Origin: an uncultured Clostridia bacterium
GTDB taxonomy: Bacteria; Bacillota; Clostridia; Christensenellales; Borkfalkiaceae
NCBI GenBank assembly: GCA_947053545.1
Contig: CAMRSY010000012.1
Coordinates: forward strand, 1-42,336
DNA length: 42,336 bases
Reading direction: 5' to 3'
This document shows positions 1-9,416 of this stretch, one piece after another. A program made the translations under genes and the position numbers. The notes under the pieces are model-generated. The model worked only from the letters and a program-made list of their open reading frames with translations, did not search any database and was not told the origin of the DNA. Each line of letters opens with the position of its first letter. Position 1 is the stretch's first letter.

Positions 1-54
1 AGCAGCTGATTCGTAATCAGCAGGTCGCCGGTTCGAATCCGGCCAGTAGCTCCA
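1..54 (+). tRNA. tRNA-Thr(CGT), 3' part, cut by window edge
   Basis: The first 54 bases are the anticodon arm onward of a tRNA. The anticodon stem GCTGA/TCAGC encloses the loop TTCGTAA, giving anticodon CGT, which reads the Thr codon ACG. The T arm is GCCGG-TTCGAAT-CCGGC. The acceptor 3' strand is CAGTAGC, followed by discriminator T and an encoded CCA at 52-54. A U discriminator is usual for bacterial tRNA-Thr. The 5' acceptor and D arm lie before the window. Confidence 0.93.
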
Positions 55-57
55 TAC

Positions 58-105
58 CCTTGGTTTCGGTTGAAAGTTTCAGTTTTCCGAAACCAAGGTT
101 TTTTT
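58..105 (+). terminator. Intrinsic terminator of the tRNA-Thr gene
   Basis: Perfect 12-bp arms CCTTGGTTTCGG (58-69) and CCGAAACCAAGG (87-98) are followed by seven T (99-105). It starts 4 nt after the tRNA CCA end. Confidence 0.95.
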
Positions 106-232
106 ATGCGCTGTAAAAAACAAATGATGAACCTGTATAAAGCAGTTAAAACAGCGTCGGCAATTTGCGGAATGTTGTTTTAATAATTTTAATTACTGCG
201 TCTTTATTATTTAATTTTTACAATAAAAAATG

Positions 233-261
233 TTTACGAAACGCGACATTTTCCGTATTAA
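233..261 (+). promoter_or_regulatory. Possible sigma-A promoter of the SPOR-like gene
   Basis: TTTACG (233-238) and TATTAA (256-261) are separated by 17 bp, 18 bp before the start codon at 280. The -10 match is modest. The rest of the 174-bp gap 106-279 is A/T-rich with nothing else recognisable. Confidence 0.45.
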
Positions 262-279
262 AAAAAATAAACTATTATT

Positions 280-954
280 ATGAATATTAACAAGAAAGCT
301 CGCATAATTATTGCGGGTTTAATTTCCGCGTTTGTCTTAATTTCAGTAATACTGTGTTTTACGCTGCCTTCTTGCGCGGGCAAATTAGGATTTAAAACAA
401 CTTTTTATTACGTCTGCTACGACACCCCGCCCGACGCGTCTTCTGCAGGTTCCGTCTCGTCGGTTGTGCGCAGCTACGGCGGCGCGGGTTACATAATTGA
501 GGACGGCGGCAATTATTTCGTTACGGTTTCGTGTTATTATAACCAACGCGACGCGGAAAATGTGGCGGCTACGCTGAATAAAAAGGGGCTGGGTTGCTCG
601 GTTGTGCAAGTAACTGCCGGCGATTACGAAATGCGTGGGTCGGCAAAACGCTACCGCGAAAAGTTTAAAGGCAATCTTGAAACGTTGCTGTCGCTTTCCC
701 GTCTGTGTTACGATTTGGCAAATTCTTTAGACGGCTATTCGTGCGGTCAGTCAACCGCGAAATCGGTGTTGGGCGACGTTAAAACGGGGCTTGACGGTTT
801 GGCGCGCATAAATACAGCCAACTGTTTTACGAAGGAAATCGAAAGACTTATGGCGGAATGTTCCGACGCGTCGGCGGGGTACGTATTTTCCTGCGACGTG
901 CGGCGTTTGCAAATAGCGGTTACCGACTGTATTGTAAATATCAGGCTCTATTAA
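280..954 (+). CDS. Membrane-anchored protein with a SPOR-like domain, hypothetical
   Basis: This is a 224-residue protein. Residues about 8-30 form one hydrophobic segment after a Lys/Arg-rich start, so it is a signal anchor. The stretch ending in LPSC at Cys32 could alternatively be a poor lipobox. Residues about 40-112 resemble a SPOR domain: an aromatic-rich first strand, a small-residue GGAGYI segment, a strand with YFVTVSCYY, a helix rich in Ala/Asn and a final strand after a KKG turn. SPOR domains bind denuded septal peptidoglycan, so a cell-envelope or sporulation role is plausible, but this is inference from pattern only. The remaining C-terminal half is helical and unrecognised. No Shine-Dalgarno sequence precedes the ATG; it is chosen because it gives a complete anchor segment. 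Confidence 0.7.
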   Translation: MNINKKARIIIAGLISAFVLISVILCFTLPSCAGKLGFKTTFYYVCYDTPPDASSAGSVSSVVRSYGGAGYIIEDGGNYFVTVSCYYNQRDAENVAATLNKKGLGCSVVQVTAGDYEMRGSAKRYREKFKGNLETLLSLSRLCYDLANSLDGYSCGQSTAKSVLGDVKTGLDGLARINTANCFTKEIERLMAECSDASAGYVFSCDVRRLQIAVTDCIVNIRLY

Positions 955-973
955 TTCAGGCGCAATCTTTTAA

Positions 974-1002
974 TTGACTAAACGGCAAACCTGTGCTAAA
1001 CT
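974..1002 (+). promoter_or_regulatory. Sigma-A promoter of thyA-folA
   Basis: TTGACT (974-979) and TAAACT (997-1002) have a 17-bp spacer. Transcription would start near 1009, before the thyA Shine-Dalgarno GGAGG at 1018-1022. Confidence 0.75.
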
Positions 1003-1028
1003 TTTATACGAAACGGCGGAGGTTTCTT

Positions 1029-1859
1029 ATGAGCGTTGCAGACAAAATTTTTGTTGACAATATGAAGGATATTATCGAAAACGGCGTATGGGATACGGAC
1101 AGGCCCGTCCGCCCTAAATGGGAAGACGGAACACCCGCGCATACCGTAAAAAAGTTCGGTATTGTCAACCGTTATAATCTGCAAAAAGAATTTCCCATAC
1201 TTACGGTTCGCCGTACCGCATTCAAGTCCTGCATACACGAGCTGTTGTGGATTTGGCAGAAAAAAAGCAATAACGTCCGCGATTTAAAACCTCATATCTG
1301 GGACCAGTGGGCTGACGAAAACGGCAGCATAGGCAAGGCTTACGGCTACCAGTTAGGCGTAAAACATAAATACAAAGAGGGCGAATTCGACCAGGTTGAC
1401 AGAGTGTTGTACGACCTTAAACACAACCCCGCAAGCCGAAGGATAATGACGAATATATATAATTTTGCCGACTTGCACGAAATGAATCTGTATCCTTGCG
1501 CATATTCTATGACTTTCAACGTTTCTGGCAACACGTTAAACGGAATTTTGAATCAACGTTCAAACGATATGCTTACGGCAAACAACTGGAACGTGGTTCA
1601 GTATGCGGTGTTGCTTATCATGCTTGCGCAGGTGTCGGGTTTGCAGGCGGGCGAGCTTGTTCACGTAATAGCCGACGCGCACATTTACGACAGGCATATT
1701 GAAATGGTAAAGGAAATAATCGCTCAGCCTCAGTTTGCGGCTCCTAAATTAGAAATTGACCCCGACGTCAAAAACTTTTACGATTTTACGGTCGACAGTT
1801 TCAATTTAGTCGATTATAAATTTAACGATAAAAAATACAGCATTCCCGTAGCGGAGTGA
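1029..1859 (+). CDS. thyA: Thymidylate synthase, Bacillus ThyA/phi3T type
   Basis: ThyA methylates dUMP to dTMP using methylenetetrahydrofolate and releases dihydrofolate in the cytoplasm. The 276-residue protein has the segments ELLWIWQ, HIWDQW, YPC with catalytic Cys157, QRSNDM, and the C-terminal DVKNFYDF block. The residue after the catalytic Cys is Ala where E. coli-type enzymes have His, and ELLWIWQ and DFYDFT-like blocks match the Bacillus subtilis ThyA/phage phi3T branch as I recall it. The ATG at 1029 is chosen over an in-frame GTG at 993 because GGAGG lies 6 nt before it and the likely transcription start falls after 993. The dihydrofolate product is reduced by folA, 95 bp downstream, so the two form a functional pair. 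Confidence 0.96.
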   Translation: MSVADKIFVDNMKDIIENGVWDTDRPVRPKWEDGTPAHTVKKFGIVNRYNLQKEFPILTVRRTAFKSCIHELLWIWQKKSNNVRDLKPHIWDQWADENGSIGKAYGYQLGVKHKYKEGEFDQVDRVLYDLKHNPASRRIMTNIYNFADLHEMNLYPCAYSMTFNVSGNTLNGILNQRSNDMLTANNWNVVQYAVLLIMLAQVSGLQAGELVHVIADAHIYDRHIEMVKEIIAQPQFAAPKLEIDPDVKNFYDFTVDSFNLVDYKFNDKKYSIPVAE

Positions 1860-1954
1860 TAAATTTTTTGTCTTTGCGGCTGTTGCCGCGGCTGCGCGGT
1901 ATACAGCGGCGTAGTTTCCGTACGGCGGGATAATAAACTAAAACAAGGTGAGCG

Positions 1955-2455
1955 ATGAAAGCTATTTTACACGCGGATAAGGAGTGGGGCATAGGAAAGA
2001 AAAACGGTTTGATGTTTTCCATACCCGCCGATATGAAATTTTTCAGGGAAACGACTACGGGCAACGTCGTCGTTATGGGCAGCAATACGTTAAAGTCTTT
2101 CCCCGGAGGCAAACCGTTAAAAAACCGTACTAATATCGTTTTATATCCCGACGGAGAGGACAGGGACGACTGCAAAATTGTCCGCAGCTTAAACGAGTTA
2201 TTTGAAGAAATTAAAAAGTACGATAAAGACAGGGTGTTCGTAATAGGCGGAGCAATGCTTTATAAAACGCTGTTGCCCTACTGCGACGAGGTGCTGGTAA
2301 CCAAAGTTGAAGCCGTTGGCGGCGCCGACGCATATTTTGAAAACTTAGACGAAAACGACGCTTTCAAATTAATATATTCGTCCGAACCCGTGGAAACAAA
2401 CGGATACGAAGTTAAGTTTACAACATATAAAAATCTTGCGCCCAAACCTTATTGA
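1955..2455 (+). CDS. folA: Dihydrofolate reductase
   Basis: DHFR reduces dihydrofolate to tetrahydrofolate with NADPH, recycling the product of the neighbouring ThyA. The 166-residue length is typical. Visible family marks are WGIG (11-14), the active-site acid Asp26 in the PADMKFF helix, the cofactor segment VVMGSNTLKSFPGGKPL, and VFVIGGAMLY for the second cofactor-binding turn. The residue before the catalytic helix region reads MFS rather than the common PW, a mild deviation. The Shine-Dalgarno sequence is AAGGTG. The 95-bp gap after thyA holds a small GC-rich hairpin (1876-1889) without a T run, so read-through from thyA is likely. Confidence 0.95.
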   Translation: MKAILHADKEWGIGKKNGLMFSIPADMKFFRETTTGNVVVMGSNTLKSFPGGKPLKNRTNIVLYPDGEDRDDCKIVRSLNELFEEIKKYDKDRVFVIGGAMLYKTLLPYCDEVLVTKVEAVGGADAYFENLDENDAFKLIYSSEPVETNGYEVKFTTYKNLAPKPY

Positions 2456-2478
2456 CGGCGCGGTAACGAAGTGAATAA

Positions 2479-3435
2479 ATGAAATTAAAGTCCAGAATCG
2501 CAATTTTAACCTTAAACACGCTTTTTTGCGCGGCGATAGTCCTTCTAACCTTATTTTGTATGCGCGGGTGGGGCACGCTTGTAAAAGTGCTGTTATACGG
2601 TACGGCGGCTCTGGGCTTTATTATTTGCGCCGTAACGTTTTTTTTAAATAAGCAAACTGTTTTTAAAAGCGCTTTCGTACTGGTTTGTTGCGCGGCGGTA
2701 GTCGTGGCTTCTTTTGCGGCAATAAGCGAATTGGGGCATTTAAACGATTACCCTACCGACGCGGAAAAGACTGAACGGCTTGTAGAAATTATAAAAGGTT
2801 TTGGCGGCTGGGGTATGTTCGTTTACTTTCTGATACAGGTGTTGCAGGTCGTGGTTCTGCCTTTGCCCGCCGCCGTGTGTTATATCCCCGGCAGCCTGAT
2901 ATGGGGGCCGCTTTACGCAACGCTTATAGCATCGGCGGGGGTGATAGTCGGTTCGGTTATAGCATATTTTATAGGCAGGTTTTTCGGCAAGCGCGCGGTT
3001 ATATGGATTGCGGGCAAAGAAACCACCGAAAAATATTCGGCTTATCTGTCCAAACGCGGCAAAGTGCTGTTCGTATTAATGCAGATTTTACCCTTTTTCC
3101 CCGACGATATTTTGTGTATGGTAGTGGGGCTGACCGGGATGAATTTCTGGTTTTTTGTGTCTTCGATAGTTATCGTTCGTCCGTTTATAATCGCGGCCTA
3201 CTGCTATCTCGGCAGCGGTACGGTAATACCTTTCAGCGGCTGGGGCATAGCCGTCTGGATTGCAGTATTCGCCGTATGCATAGTGCTTGCCGCGCTGTCG
3301 TTTAAGTATCAGGAAAAATTTGAAAACTGGCTTGTAAATAAATTTATGCGCAAAAAGCGCGGGGAGCACTCGGGCGTAAACGCTGAAAACCCAACGGCCG
3401 CTCCCGATAACGAGGAAACAGATGAAAATAATTGA
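2479..3435 (+). CDS. TVP38/TMEM64 (VTT, DedA-related) membrane protein
   Basis: This 318-residue integral membrane protein has about three N-terminal hydrophobic segments (residues 8-30, 34-53, 63-82), then a VTT core at about 105-270. The core shows a Pro-rich re-entrant segment near 120-140 (VVLPLPAA, GSLIWGP), a Gly-spaced helix ending in YFIGRFFG, and a second re-entrant block with MQILPFFPDD and GLTGM. The family includes lipid scramblases and undecaprenyl-phosphate flippases; the exact substrate is not deducible here. The last 30 residues are charged and probably cytoplasmic. It ends 14 nt inside the next gene, so the two are translationally coupled. Confidence 0.85.
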   Translation: MKLKSRIAILTLNTLFCAAIVLLTLFCMRGWGTLVKVLLYGTAALGFIICAVTFFLNKQTVFKSAFVLVCCAAVVVASFAAISELGHLNDYPTDAEKTERLVEIIKGFGGWGMFVYFLIQVLQVVVLPLPAAVCYIPGSLIWGPLYATLIASAGVIVGSVIAYFIGRFFGKRAVIWIAGKETTEKYSAYLSKRGKVLFVLMQILPFFPDDILCMVVGLTGMNFWFFVSSIVIVRPFIIAAYCYLGSGTVIPFSGWGIAVWIAVFAVCIVLAALSFKYQEKFENWLVNKFMRKKRGEHSGVNAENPTAAPDNEETDENN

Positions 3436-4330
3436 CGCGCACGCGCATGTCGTGCAATGTATAGCGGGATTTACGTCTCGCGGGGAGCTTAGGGCGGCGG
3501 GCGGCGGAAACGCCGTTTATGCCGACGGTACAACTTTTAAAATGCTGCCGGACGGAATGGGCGAAACACAAGCTACGCCCGAAGACCTTTTAAAAGTTAT
3601 GGATGATAACGGAGTTGAAAAAGCGGTTCTTTTGCAGGGGCAGTTTTTCGGCTTTCAGAACGAATATACGGCGCAGGCGGTAAAAAAATATCCCGAAAGG
3701 TTTGCAGGCGCCGGTTCGTACGACCCGTTTTGCGTAAACGCTGTTGCAGTAAAAAACAGACTGTTTAAAGAGCTGGGTTTCAAGGCGGTTAAGTTCGAGT
3801 TGTCCAACGGTTCGGGACTTATGGCATATCATCCGCCCGTGGACGTAAACGGCGAAATTATGCGCGGGGAATATTCTTTTGCGCGCGAAAACAATTTAAC
3901 GGTAGTTTTAGATATAGGCAGGCCGCGCAACTGCTGCTGGCAAACTGACGCGCTGGCAAAAGCGGTTAGCGACTTTCCTCAGGTAAAATTCGTAATATGT
4001 CATCTGCTGGCGCCCCAGAGCGGCGACGGCGAACTTTTAAAGCGCGAATTAAGCAAATTTGCGCTGCCCAACGTCTGGTTCGATTTGGCGGCTCTGGCGG
4101 CAAACCAAAAGCCCGAAACTTATCCGTATCCCACGGCGGTTAAGCATCTGCAAACGGCGAAAGAGGTGCTTGGCGCCGACAGACTTATGTTCGGTAGCGA
4201 TATGCCGTCAACGCTCTGCCGCGAATCTTACGACCGTTTGGTAAGCTATATTGCGGAAAGCGGAGTATTTGACAAAAACCAACTGGAAGAGGTTATGTAT
4301 TGGACTGCGGAAAGAGTATACTTTAAGTGA
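3422..4330 (+). CDS. Amidohydrolase-family (amidohydrolase 2 type) TIM-barrel hydrolase
   Basis: This 302-residue protein is a metal-dependent hydrolase or decarboxylase of the amidohydrolase superfamily. It begins with IDAHAHV, the first metal-binding HxH strand. It keeps the barrel marks: a KAVKFE strand around residue 120, FVICHLL with a likely metal His near 190, and MFGSDMP near 257 with the conserved Asp. The substrate is unknown. A 45-residue insertion after the HxH motif carries Gly/Ala-rich sequence. Its start overlaps the VTT membrane gene by 14 nt, which supports co-expression. A weak 6-bp hairpin without T run (4332-4346) follows the stop codon. Confidence 0.85.
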   Translation: MKIIDAHAHVVQCIAGFTSRGELRAAGGGNAVYADGTTFKMLPDGMGETQATPEDLLKVMDDNGVEKAVLLQGQFFGFQNEYTAQAVKKYPERFAGAGSYDPFCVNAVAVKNRLFKELGFKAVKFELSNGSGLMAYHPPVDVNGEIMRGEYSFARENNLTVVLDIGRPRNCCWQTDALAKAVSDFPQVKFVICHLLAPQSGDGELLKRELSKFALPNVWFDLAALAANQKPETYPYPTAVKHLQTAKEVLGADRLMFGSDMPSTLCRESYDRLVSYIAESGVFDKNQLEEVMYWTAERVYFK

Positions 4331-4389
4331 TATAAGCAGCGCTTATGCTTCGTATAAAAAACAACGATAGCTCAAGTTGTGTATAAAAT

Positions 4390-4418
4390 TTGCATAACAA
4401 CTAACTTTATAGTATAAT
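4390..4418 (+). promoter_or_regulatory. Sigma-A promoter of gdhA
   Basis: TTGCAT (4390-4395), a 17-bp spacer and a perfect TATAAT (4413-4418) lie 36 bp before the gdhA start codon. Confidence 0.85.
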
Positions 4419-4439
4419 TACGGCAAATAAACAACGTAA

Positions 4440-5789
<1,350 letters not shown>

Positions 5790-5816
5790 ATTTATTGCTG
5801 CACGCAAAACGCTTAG

Positions 5817-5969
5817 TTTGCGGTAGACGAAACCGATACTCGGCAAATAGAAAAGCGGCAAAGCGGCGGTGTTGCTCCTTTGGTGTGGGCTGCAGCGGCG
5901 GGTGGCGGCGTTTCGGTTACCGCGGCAATCGTTACCGCGGTAATTATAAAAAAGAAAAGGCGCGGTTGA
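5817..5969 (+). pseudogene. Possible decayed gene tail: C-terminal membrane anchor remnant
   Basis: After gdhA, in the same reading frame, an open stretch without a usable start codon runs from just after TAG (5814-5816) to TGA (5967-5969). It reads 50 residues ending with a Gly/Ala/Val hydrophobic segment and a KKKRRG tail, which is the form of a C-terminal membrane or cell-wall anchor. A 15-nt spaced direct repeat, GTTACCGCGG at 5916-5925 and 5931-5940, keeps the frame (VTAAI/VTAVI). No sorting motif such as LPxTG is seen. It could also be chance open frame in intergenic DNA. Confidence 0.35.
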
Positions 5970-5992
5970 AACCAAAGGTTTTTGTTGAAAAA

Positions 5993-6028
5993 GGATAGTT
6001 TGCATTTATGCGGACTATCCTTATTTAT
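5993..6028 (+). terminator. Intrinsic terminator between gdhA and proB
   Basis: Arms GGATAGT (5993-5999) and ACTATCC (6014-6020) are followed by a T-rich tail (6021-6030). The proB promoter -35 box starts right after it. Confidence 0.75.
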
Positions 6029-6057
6029 TTGACTAATTATGCAAAAATGTTTATAAT
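6029..6057 (+). promoter_or_regulatory. Sigma-A promoter of proBA
   Basis: TTGACT (6029-6034), a 17-bp spacer and TATAAT (6052-6057). The expected transcription start near 6064 lies after an in-frame ATG at 6058, which excludes that ATG as the proB start. Confidence 0.88.
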
Positions 6058-6075
6058 ATGCAAAAGAGGTGCAAT

Positions 6076-6846
6076 ATGCGAGCGGTTATAAAAATAGGCA
6101 CGTCAACGCTAACTTATTTAAACGGCAACTTAAATGTGCGCGCGTTTGAAAATCTTTGCAAAGTAATAGCGGATTTAAAAAACGCGGGTAACGAGGTTAT
6201 AGTGGTGTCTTCGGGCGCGATAGCGTTAGGTAAAAGTAAACTCGGTTTAACCGAACGTCCTTCCGATATCCCTTCTAAGCAGGCGGCAGCGGCGGTTGGT
6301 CAAAGCGAACTTATGTGTTTTTACGACAGAATTTTTAGCGGGTACCACCACACGGTTGCGCAGGTGCTTATTACCGCCGAAGATTTGGAAAACGAACAGC
6401 GCAAAACCAATTTTGCAAACACTTTGGAAAGGCTGTTGTCTCTCGGCGCGCTGCCCGTAATAAACGAAAACGATACCGTTGCCACCGCGGAAATATCGGT
6501 AAGCGACAACGATACGCTGTCGGCGCTTGTCGCGGTAAACGTCAAAGCCGATATTTTGGTGCTGTTGTCAGATATCGACGGACTTTATTCCGCCGACCCG
6601 CACAGCGACAAAAGCGCGCGGCTCATTTCCGTTGTCGAAACCGTTACGCCTGAAATCGAAAAACTCGCCGGAGGTTCGGTCAGCGGGGTGGGCACGGGCG
6701 GAATGGCTACAAAAATTCATGCCGCAAAAATATGTACAGCCGCGGGCTGCGATATGGTAATCGCAAACGGAGCCAAGCCTGAAAATTTGTATTCGGCAAT
6801 AAATCGAGGCAATGCGGGCACGCTTTTTAAGGGTAAAAATATATGA
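6076..6846 (+). CDS. proB: Glutamate 5-kinase, short form without PUA domain
   Basis: ProB phosphorylates glutamate to gamma-glutamyl phosphate, the first step of proline synthesis. The 256-residue protein is an amino acid kinase domain: VIKIGTS at the start, VVSSGAIALG for the phosphate-binding loop, NENDTVATAE, LLSDIDGLY, and GTGGMATKIHAA near 213-224. It stops after this domain, so it lacks the C-terminal PUA domain of the E. coli enzyme, as in several shorter bacterial and plant-type kinases. The start at 6076 is chosen because AGAGGTG (6065-6071) precedes it and the promoter places the mRNA start after the alternative ATG at 6058. It overlaps proA by 4 nt. Confidence 0.94.
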   Translation: MRAVIKIGTSTLTYLNGNLNVRAFENLCKVIADLKNAGNEVIVVSSGAIALGKSKLGLTERPSDIPSKQAAAAVGQSELMCFYDRIFSGYHHTVAQVLITAEDLENEQRKTNFANTLERLLSLGALPVINENDTVATAEISVSDNDTLSALVAVNVKADILVLLSDIDGLYSADPHSDKSARLISVVETVTPEIEKLAGGSVSGVGTGGMATKIHAAKICTAAGCDMVIANGAKPENLYSAINRGNAGTLFKGKNI

Positions 6847-8087
6847 CCACAGAAGAAATGATTGCATCGGTTGCCGCGGCGAAAAGATATATTTCAAGAT
6901 TGCCGTCCGCCGGAAAAAACGCGGCGCTGAACTCGGTTGCAGACAGTATTGAAAAGTATGCGGCGGAAATATTGCGGGCCAACGCCGAAGATATGAGGGC
7001 GGCGCAAAATTCCGTTTCGCAGGTTATGCTGGACAGGCTTGAGCTAACGCCCGAACGCATAAAGGCAATGGCGGAAGGTGTGAGGTGCGTAGCCGGTCTT
7101 CCCGACCCTGTAGGCAGGGTGTTAAGCGGACAGACCCGCCGCGACGGGCTTACGATAACCAAAGTTGCGGTGCCGCTGGGCGTCGTGGCAATTATTTACG
7201 AAAGCCGCCCCAACGTGACAAGCGACGCGGCCGCGCTGTGTATAAAAAGCGGCAACGCATGCATATTGCGCACTGGCAAAGAAGCGCACCGCTCGGCTGC
7301 CGCAATAGTCAAAGCAATGCGCGCCGGGCTGGAAGCCGCGGGCTTAAACGGCAATATTATCGGCTTTGCGGAGGATATTTCAAGGGACAGTGCAACCCGA
7401 CTTATGCGCGCCAAAGGTTACGTCGATTTGCTTATTCCGCGCGGCGGCGCGGGACTGATAAAGGCCTGTGTGGAAAACGCCACGGTGCCGTGTATAGAAA
7501 CCGGAACCGGTATATGCCACGTTTACGTCGACGGAAAGGCCGATTTTTCCAAGGCGCTTAAAATTGTCGAAAACGCAAAATGCTCGCGTCCTTCCGTTTG
7601 TAATGCGGCGGAAGTGTGCCTTGTCGACGTCTCTGTTGCCGAAAAGTTTTTGCCGCTGCTTTATGAAAAACTTGCGGGTAAGGTACAATTTTTCGCCGAC
7701 GGAACGGCTTTCGGAATATTGCGCGGTAAAAGCGGTGTGTTCCCCGCGGTGGAAAGCGATTTCGATACCGAGTTTTTAGATTATAAACTTGCCGTTGCCG
7801 CGGTGGAAGGGGTCGAAGGTGCGGTTGCTCATATTTTTATGCACTCTACGGGACACAGCGACTGTATTGTAACCGAGGATAAAGCGGCTGCTGAAAAGTT
7901 TACCTCGCTTGTCGACAGCGCGGCGGTATATGTAAACGCTTCGACAAGATTTACCGACGGCGGCGAATTCGGGCTGGGGTGTGAAATGGGCATTTCAACG
8001 CAAAAACTGCACGCCCGGGGACCTATGGGTTTAGAGGAACTTACCACGTATAAATATATTATTTCGGGCAACGGTAACGTAAGATAA
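6843..8087 (+). CDS. proA: Gamma-glutamyl phosphate reductase
   Basis: ProA reduces gamma-glutamyl phosphate to glutamate semialdehyde with NADPH, which cyclises toward proline. The 414-residue length is normal. Family marks include VPLGVVAIIYESRPNVT near 112-128, the LIPRGGAGLI segment near 198, and the catalytic Cys in the block KCSRPSVCNA near 247-256. The C-terminal GPMGLEELTTYKY block is typical. The ATGA overlap with proB indicates translational coupling, and ProB and ProA are expected to channel the labile phosphate. No proC lies in the window. Confidence 0.96.
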   Translation: MTTEEMIASVAAAKRYISRLPSAGKNAALNSVADSIEKYAAEILRANAEDMRAAQNSVSQVMLDRLELTPERIKAMAEGVRCVAGLPDPVGRVLSGQTRRDGLTITKVAVPLGVVAIIYESRPNVTSDAAALCIKSGNACILRTGKEAHRSAAAIVKAMRAGLEAAGLNGNIIGFAEDISRDSATRLMRAKGYVDLLIPRGGAGLIKACVENATVPCIETGTGICHVYVDGKADFSKALKIVENAKCSRPSVCNAAEVCLVDVSVAEKFLPLLYEKLAGKVQFFADGTAFGILRGKSGVFPAVESDFDTEFLDYKLAVAAVEGVEGAVAHIFMHSTGHSDCIVTEDKAAAEKFTSLVDSAAVYVNASTRFTDGGEFGLGCEMGISTQKLHARGPMGLEELTTYKYIISGNGNVR

Positions 8088-8104
8088 TTTTATGCCCTCA
8101 CCGT

Positions 8105-8133
8105 TTGACATCTTAAAAAAGTTTTGATAGAAT
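8105..8133 (+). promoter_or_regulatory. Sigma-A promoter of the AEC transporter gene
   Basis: Perfect TTGACA (8105-8110), 17-bp spacer, TAGAAT (8128-8133), 25 bp before the start codon. Confidence 0.85.
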
Positions 8134-8158
8134 AACTCGTTGAAAAAGAGGTGCGGTA

Positions 8159-9271
8159 ATGCTGAATACGCTTTTAACCACTGTAAACGCCGTTATACCT
8201 ATAATACTTTTAATTCTGCTCGGTTACTTTTTAAAACGTATAAAGTTTATCAGCAAAGAATTTGTAAAACTGGGCAATAAGTTTGTTTTCAGGGTGTGTT
8301 TGCCCTGTATGCTGTTTATAAACATATACGACAGTATGAAAAGTTTTTCCGATATACGTTGGGATGTCGTTTTGTATTCTGTGTCGGTAATAATTATTAT
8401 CTTCGGTCTGGGGCTGTTAACCGCAGTTCTTACCACAAAAGAGGGTAAGCGCCGCGGCGTTATTTTACAGTGTACGTTCCGCAGTAATTTTGCAATAATC
8501 GGTTTAACGCTGGTTGAAAGGCTGGGCGGCAACACCGCAATAGCGGGTATCGTTTCCGCTTTTTCAATACCCGTATTCAATATTTTGGCAGTGGTTGCGC
8601 TGTCGATATTTACGGAAAAAGATAAAAACCTTGCCGCGGACAGTCAGATAACTATAGAAGAAACAGTTGCCGAAAGCTCGGAAACGGCGGCTAAAACGGC
8701 GAAATCGGCTAAAAGCGGCAACATAAAAGGCATAATTTTAAACATAATAAAAAATCCGCTTATAATAGGCGTTTTTGCAGGGCTGGTTTTTGTGGGTATT
8801 AGGGAAATCGAAGCCGCGTGTTGCCATGTTGCGGCGGCGGACGTGCCTTTCCGTTTCGACAACCAGTTAAAATTTTTATATACGGCGGTAAAGGATTTAA
8901 AATTAATCGCGTCGCCGCTTGCTTTAATAGTTTTGGGCGGGCAGTTCGAGTTTTCGGCGGTTAAAGGAATGACAAAAGAAATTGTCGTCGGCACTGTTTG
9001 GCGCATTGTTCTGGCGCCGTTGCTAGGCATAGGGCTTGCGGTAATTTTCAGTAAATTTACACCGCTGTTTAATTTCGGTAAAGATATTTATCCCACGCTT
9101 ATTGCAGTGTTCGGAACCCCGGTGGCAGTTTCCAGCGCGATTATGGCGGGGGAAATGAAAAGCGACGAACAGCTTGCAACACAGCTTGTGGTATGGACGA
9201 GCATAGGCTCGATTTTAACAGTGTTCGTCACAGTATTCGTACTAATGTCGTGCGGATTGCTTGCGGTGTAA
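8159..9271 (+). CDS. AEC (auxin efflux carrier) family transporter
   Basis: This 370-residue inner-membrane protein has about ten hydrophobic segments in two bundles of five. The N-terminal bundle has VIPIILLILLGYFLK and the conserved Asn-containing KLGNKFVFRVCLPCMLF. A second-half counterpart ends in PTLIAVFGTPVAVSSAIMA. A charged Glu/Ala/Lys-rich cytoplasmic loop at about 160-190 links the halves, and LIVLGGQFEF fits the family. AEC members carry organic acids such as malate or other anions; the substrate here cannot be assigned. The Shine-Dalgarno sequence is AGAGGTG. It has its own promoter and appears to be a single-gene unit. Confidence 0.88.
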   Translation: MLNTLLTTVNAVIPIILLILLGYFLKRIKFISKEFVKLGNKFVFRVCLPCMLFINIYDSMKSFSDIRWDVVLYSVSVIIIIFGLGLLTAVLTTKEGKRRGVILQCTFRSNFAIIGLTLVERLGGNTAIAGIVSAFSIPVFNILAVVALSIFTEKDKNLAADSQITIEETVAESSETAAKTAKSAKSGNIKGIILNIIKNPLIIGVFAGLVFVGIREIEAACCHVAAADVPFRFDNQLKFLYTAVKDLKLIASPLALIVLGGQFEFSAVKGMTKEIVVGTVWRIVLAPLLGIGLAVIFSKFTPLFNFGKDIYPTLIAVFGTPVAVSSAIMAGEMKSDEQLATQLVVWTSIGSILTVFVTVFVLMSCGLLAV

Positions 9272-9296
9272 TACGCTTGTTTAAGCAACACGGCGC

Positions 9297-9320
9297 GGCG
9301 TTAACTGGTTAATTAACGCC
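9297..9320 (+). terminator. Hairpin after the AEC gene, possible weak terminator
   Basis: Perfect 8-bp arms GGCGTTAA (9297-9304) and TTAACGCC (9313-9320) enclose an 8-nt loop. There is no T run, so termination is uncertain. Confidence 0.4.
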
Positions 9321-9328
9321 GGAGCGGA

Positions 9329-9356
9329 TTGGACGGGCGTTTAAAAAGTATATGAT
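9329..9356 (+). promoter_or_regulatory. Possible promoter of the flavodiiron gene
   Basis: TTGGAC (9329-9334) and TATGAT (9351-9356) with a 16-bp spacer, 60 bp before the start codon. Confidence 0.5.
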
Positions 9357-9416
9357 TAAAATTCCGCGGATTAGCCGTGGTACGGAACTTAGCGGAAAAA
9401 TTTACGGAGGAGTAAG

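Noticed and set aside
993-1028. GTG start 12 codons upstream for thyA
   Set aside because: It lies inside or before the -10 box and likely transcription start, while GGAGG fits the ATG at 1029.
1876-1889. GCGGC/GCCGC hairpin between thyA and folA as a terminator
   Set aside because: Short stem with no T run; thyA and folA are more likely read together.
5795-5998. 67-codon rightward frame after gdhA with Arg/Gly-rich product
   Set aside because: Composition is that of an out-of-frame reading; the neighbouring frame (5817-5969) makes more sense as a hydrophobic anchor remnant.
6058-6075. Upstream ATG for proB at 6058
   Set aside because: It directly follows the TATAAT box and precedes the expected transcription start; the ATG at 6076 has AGAGGTG before it.
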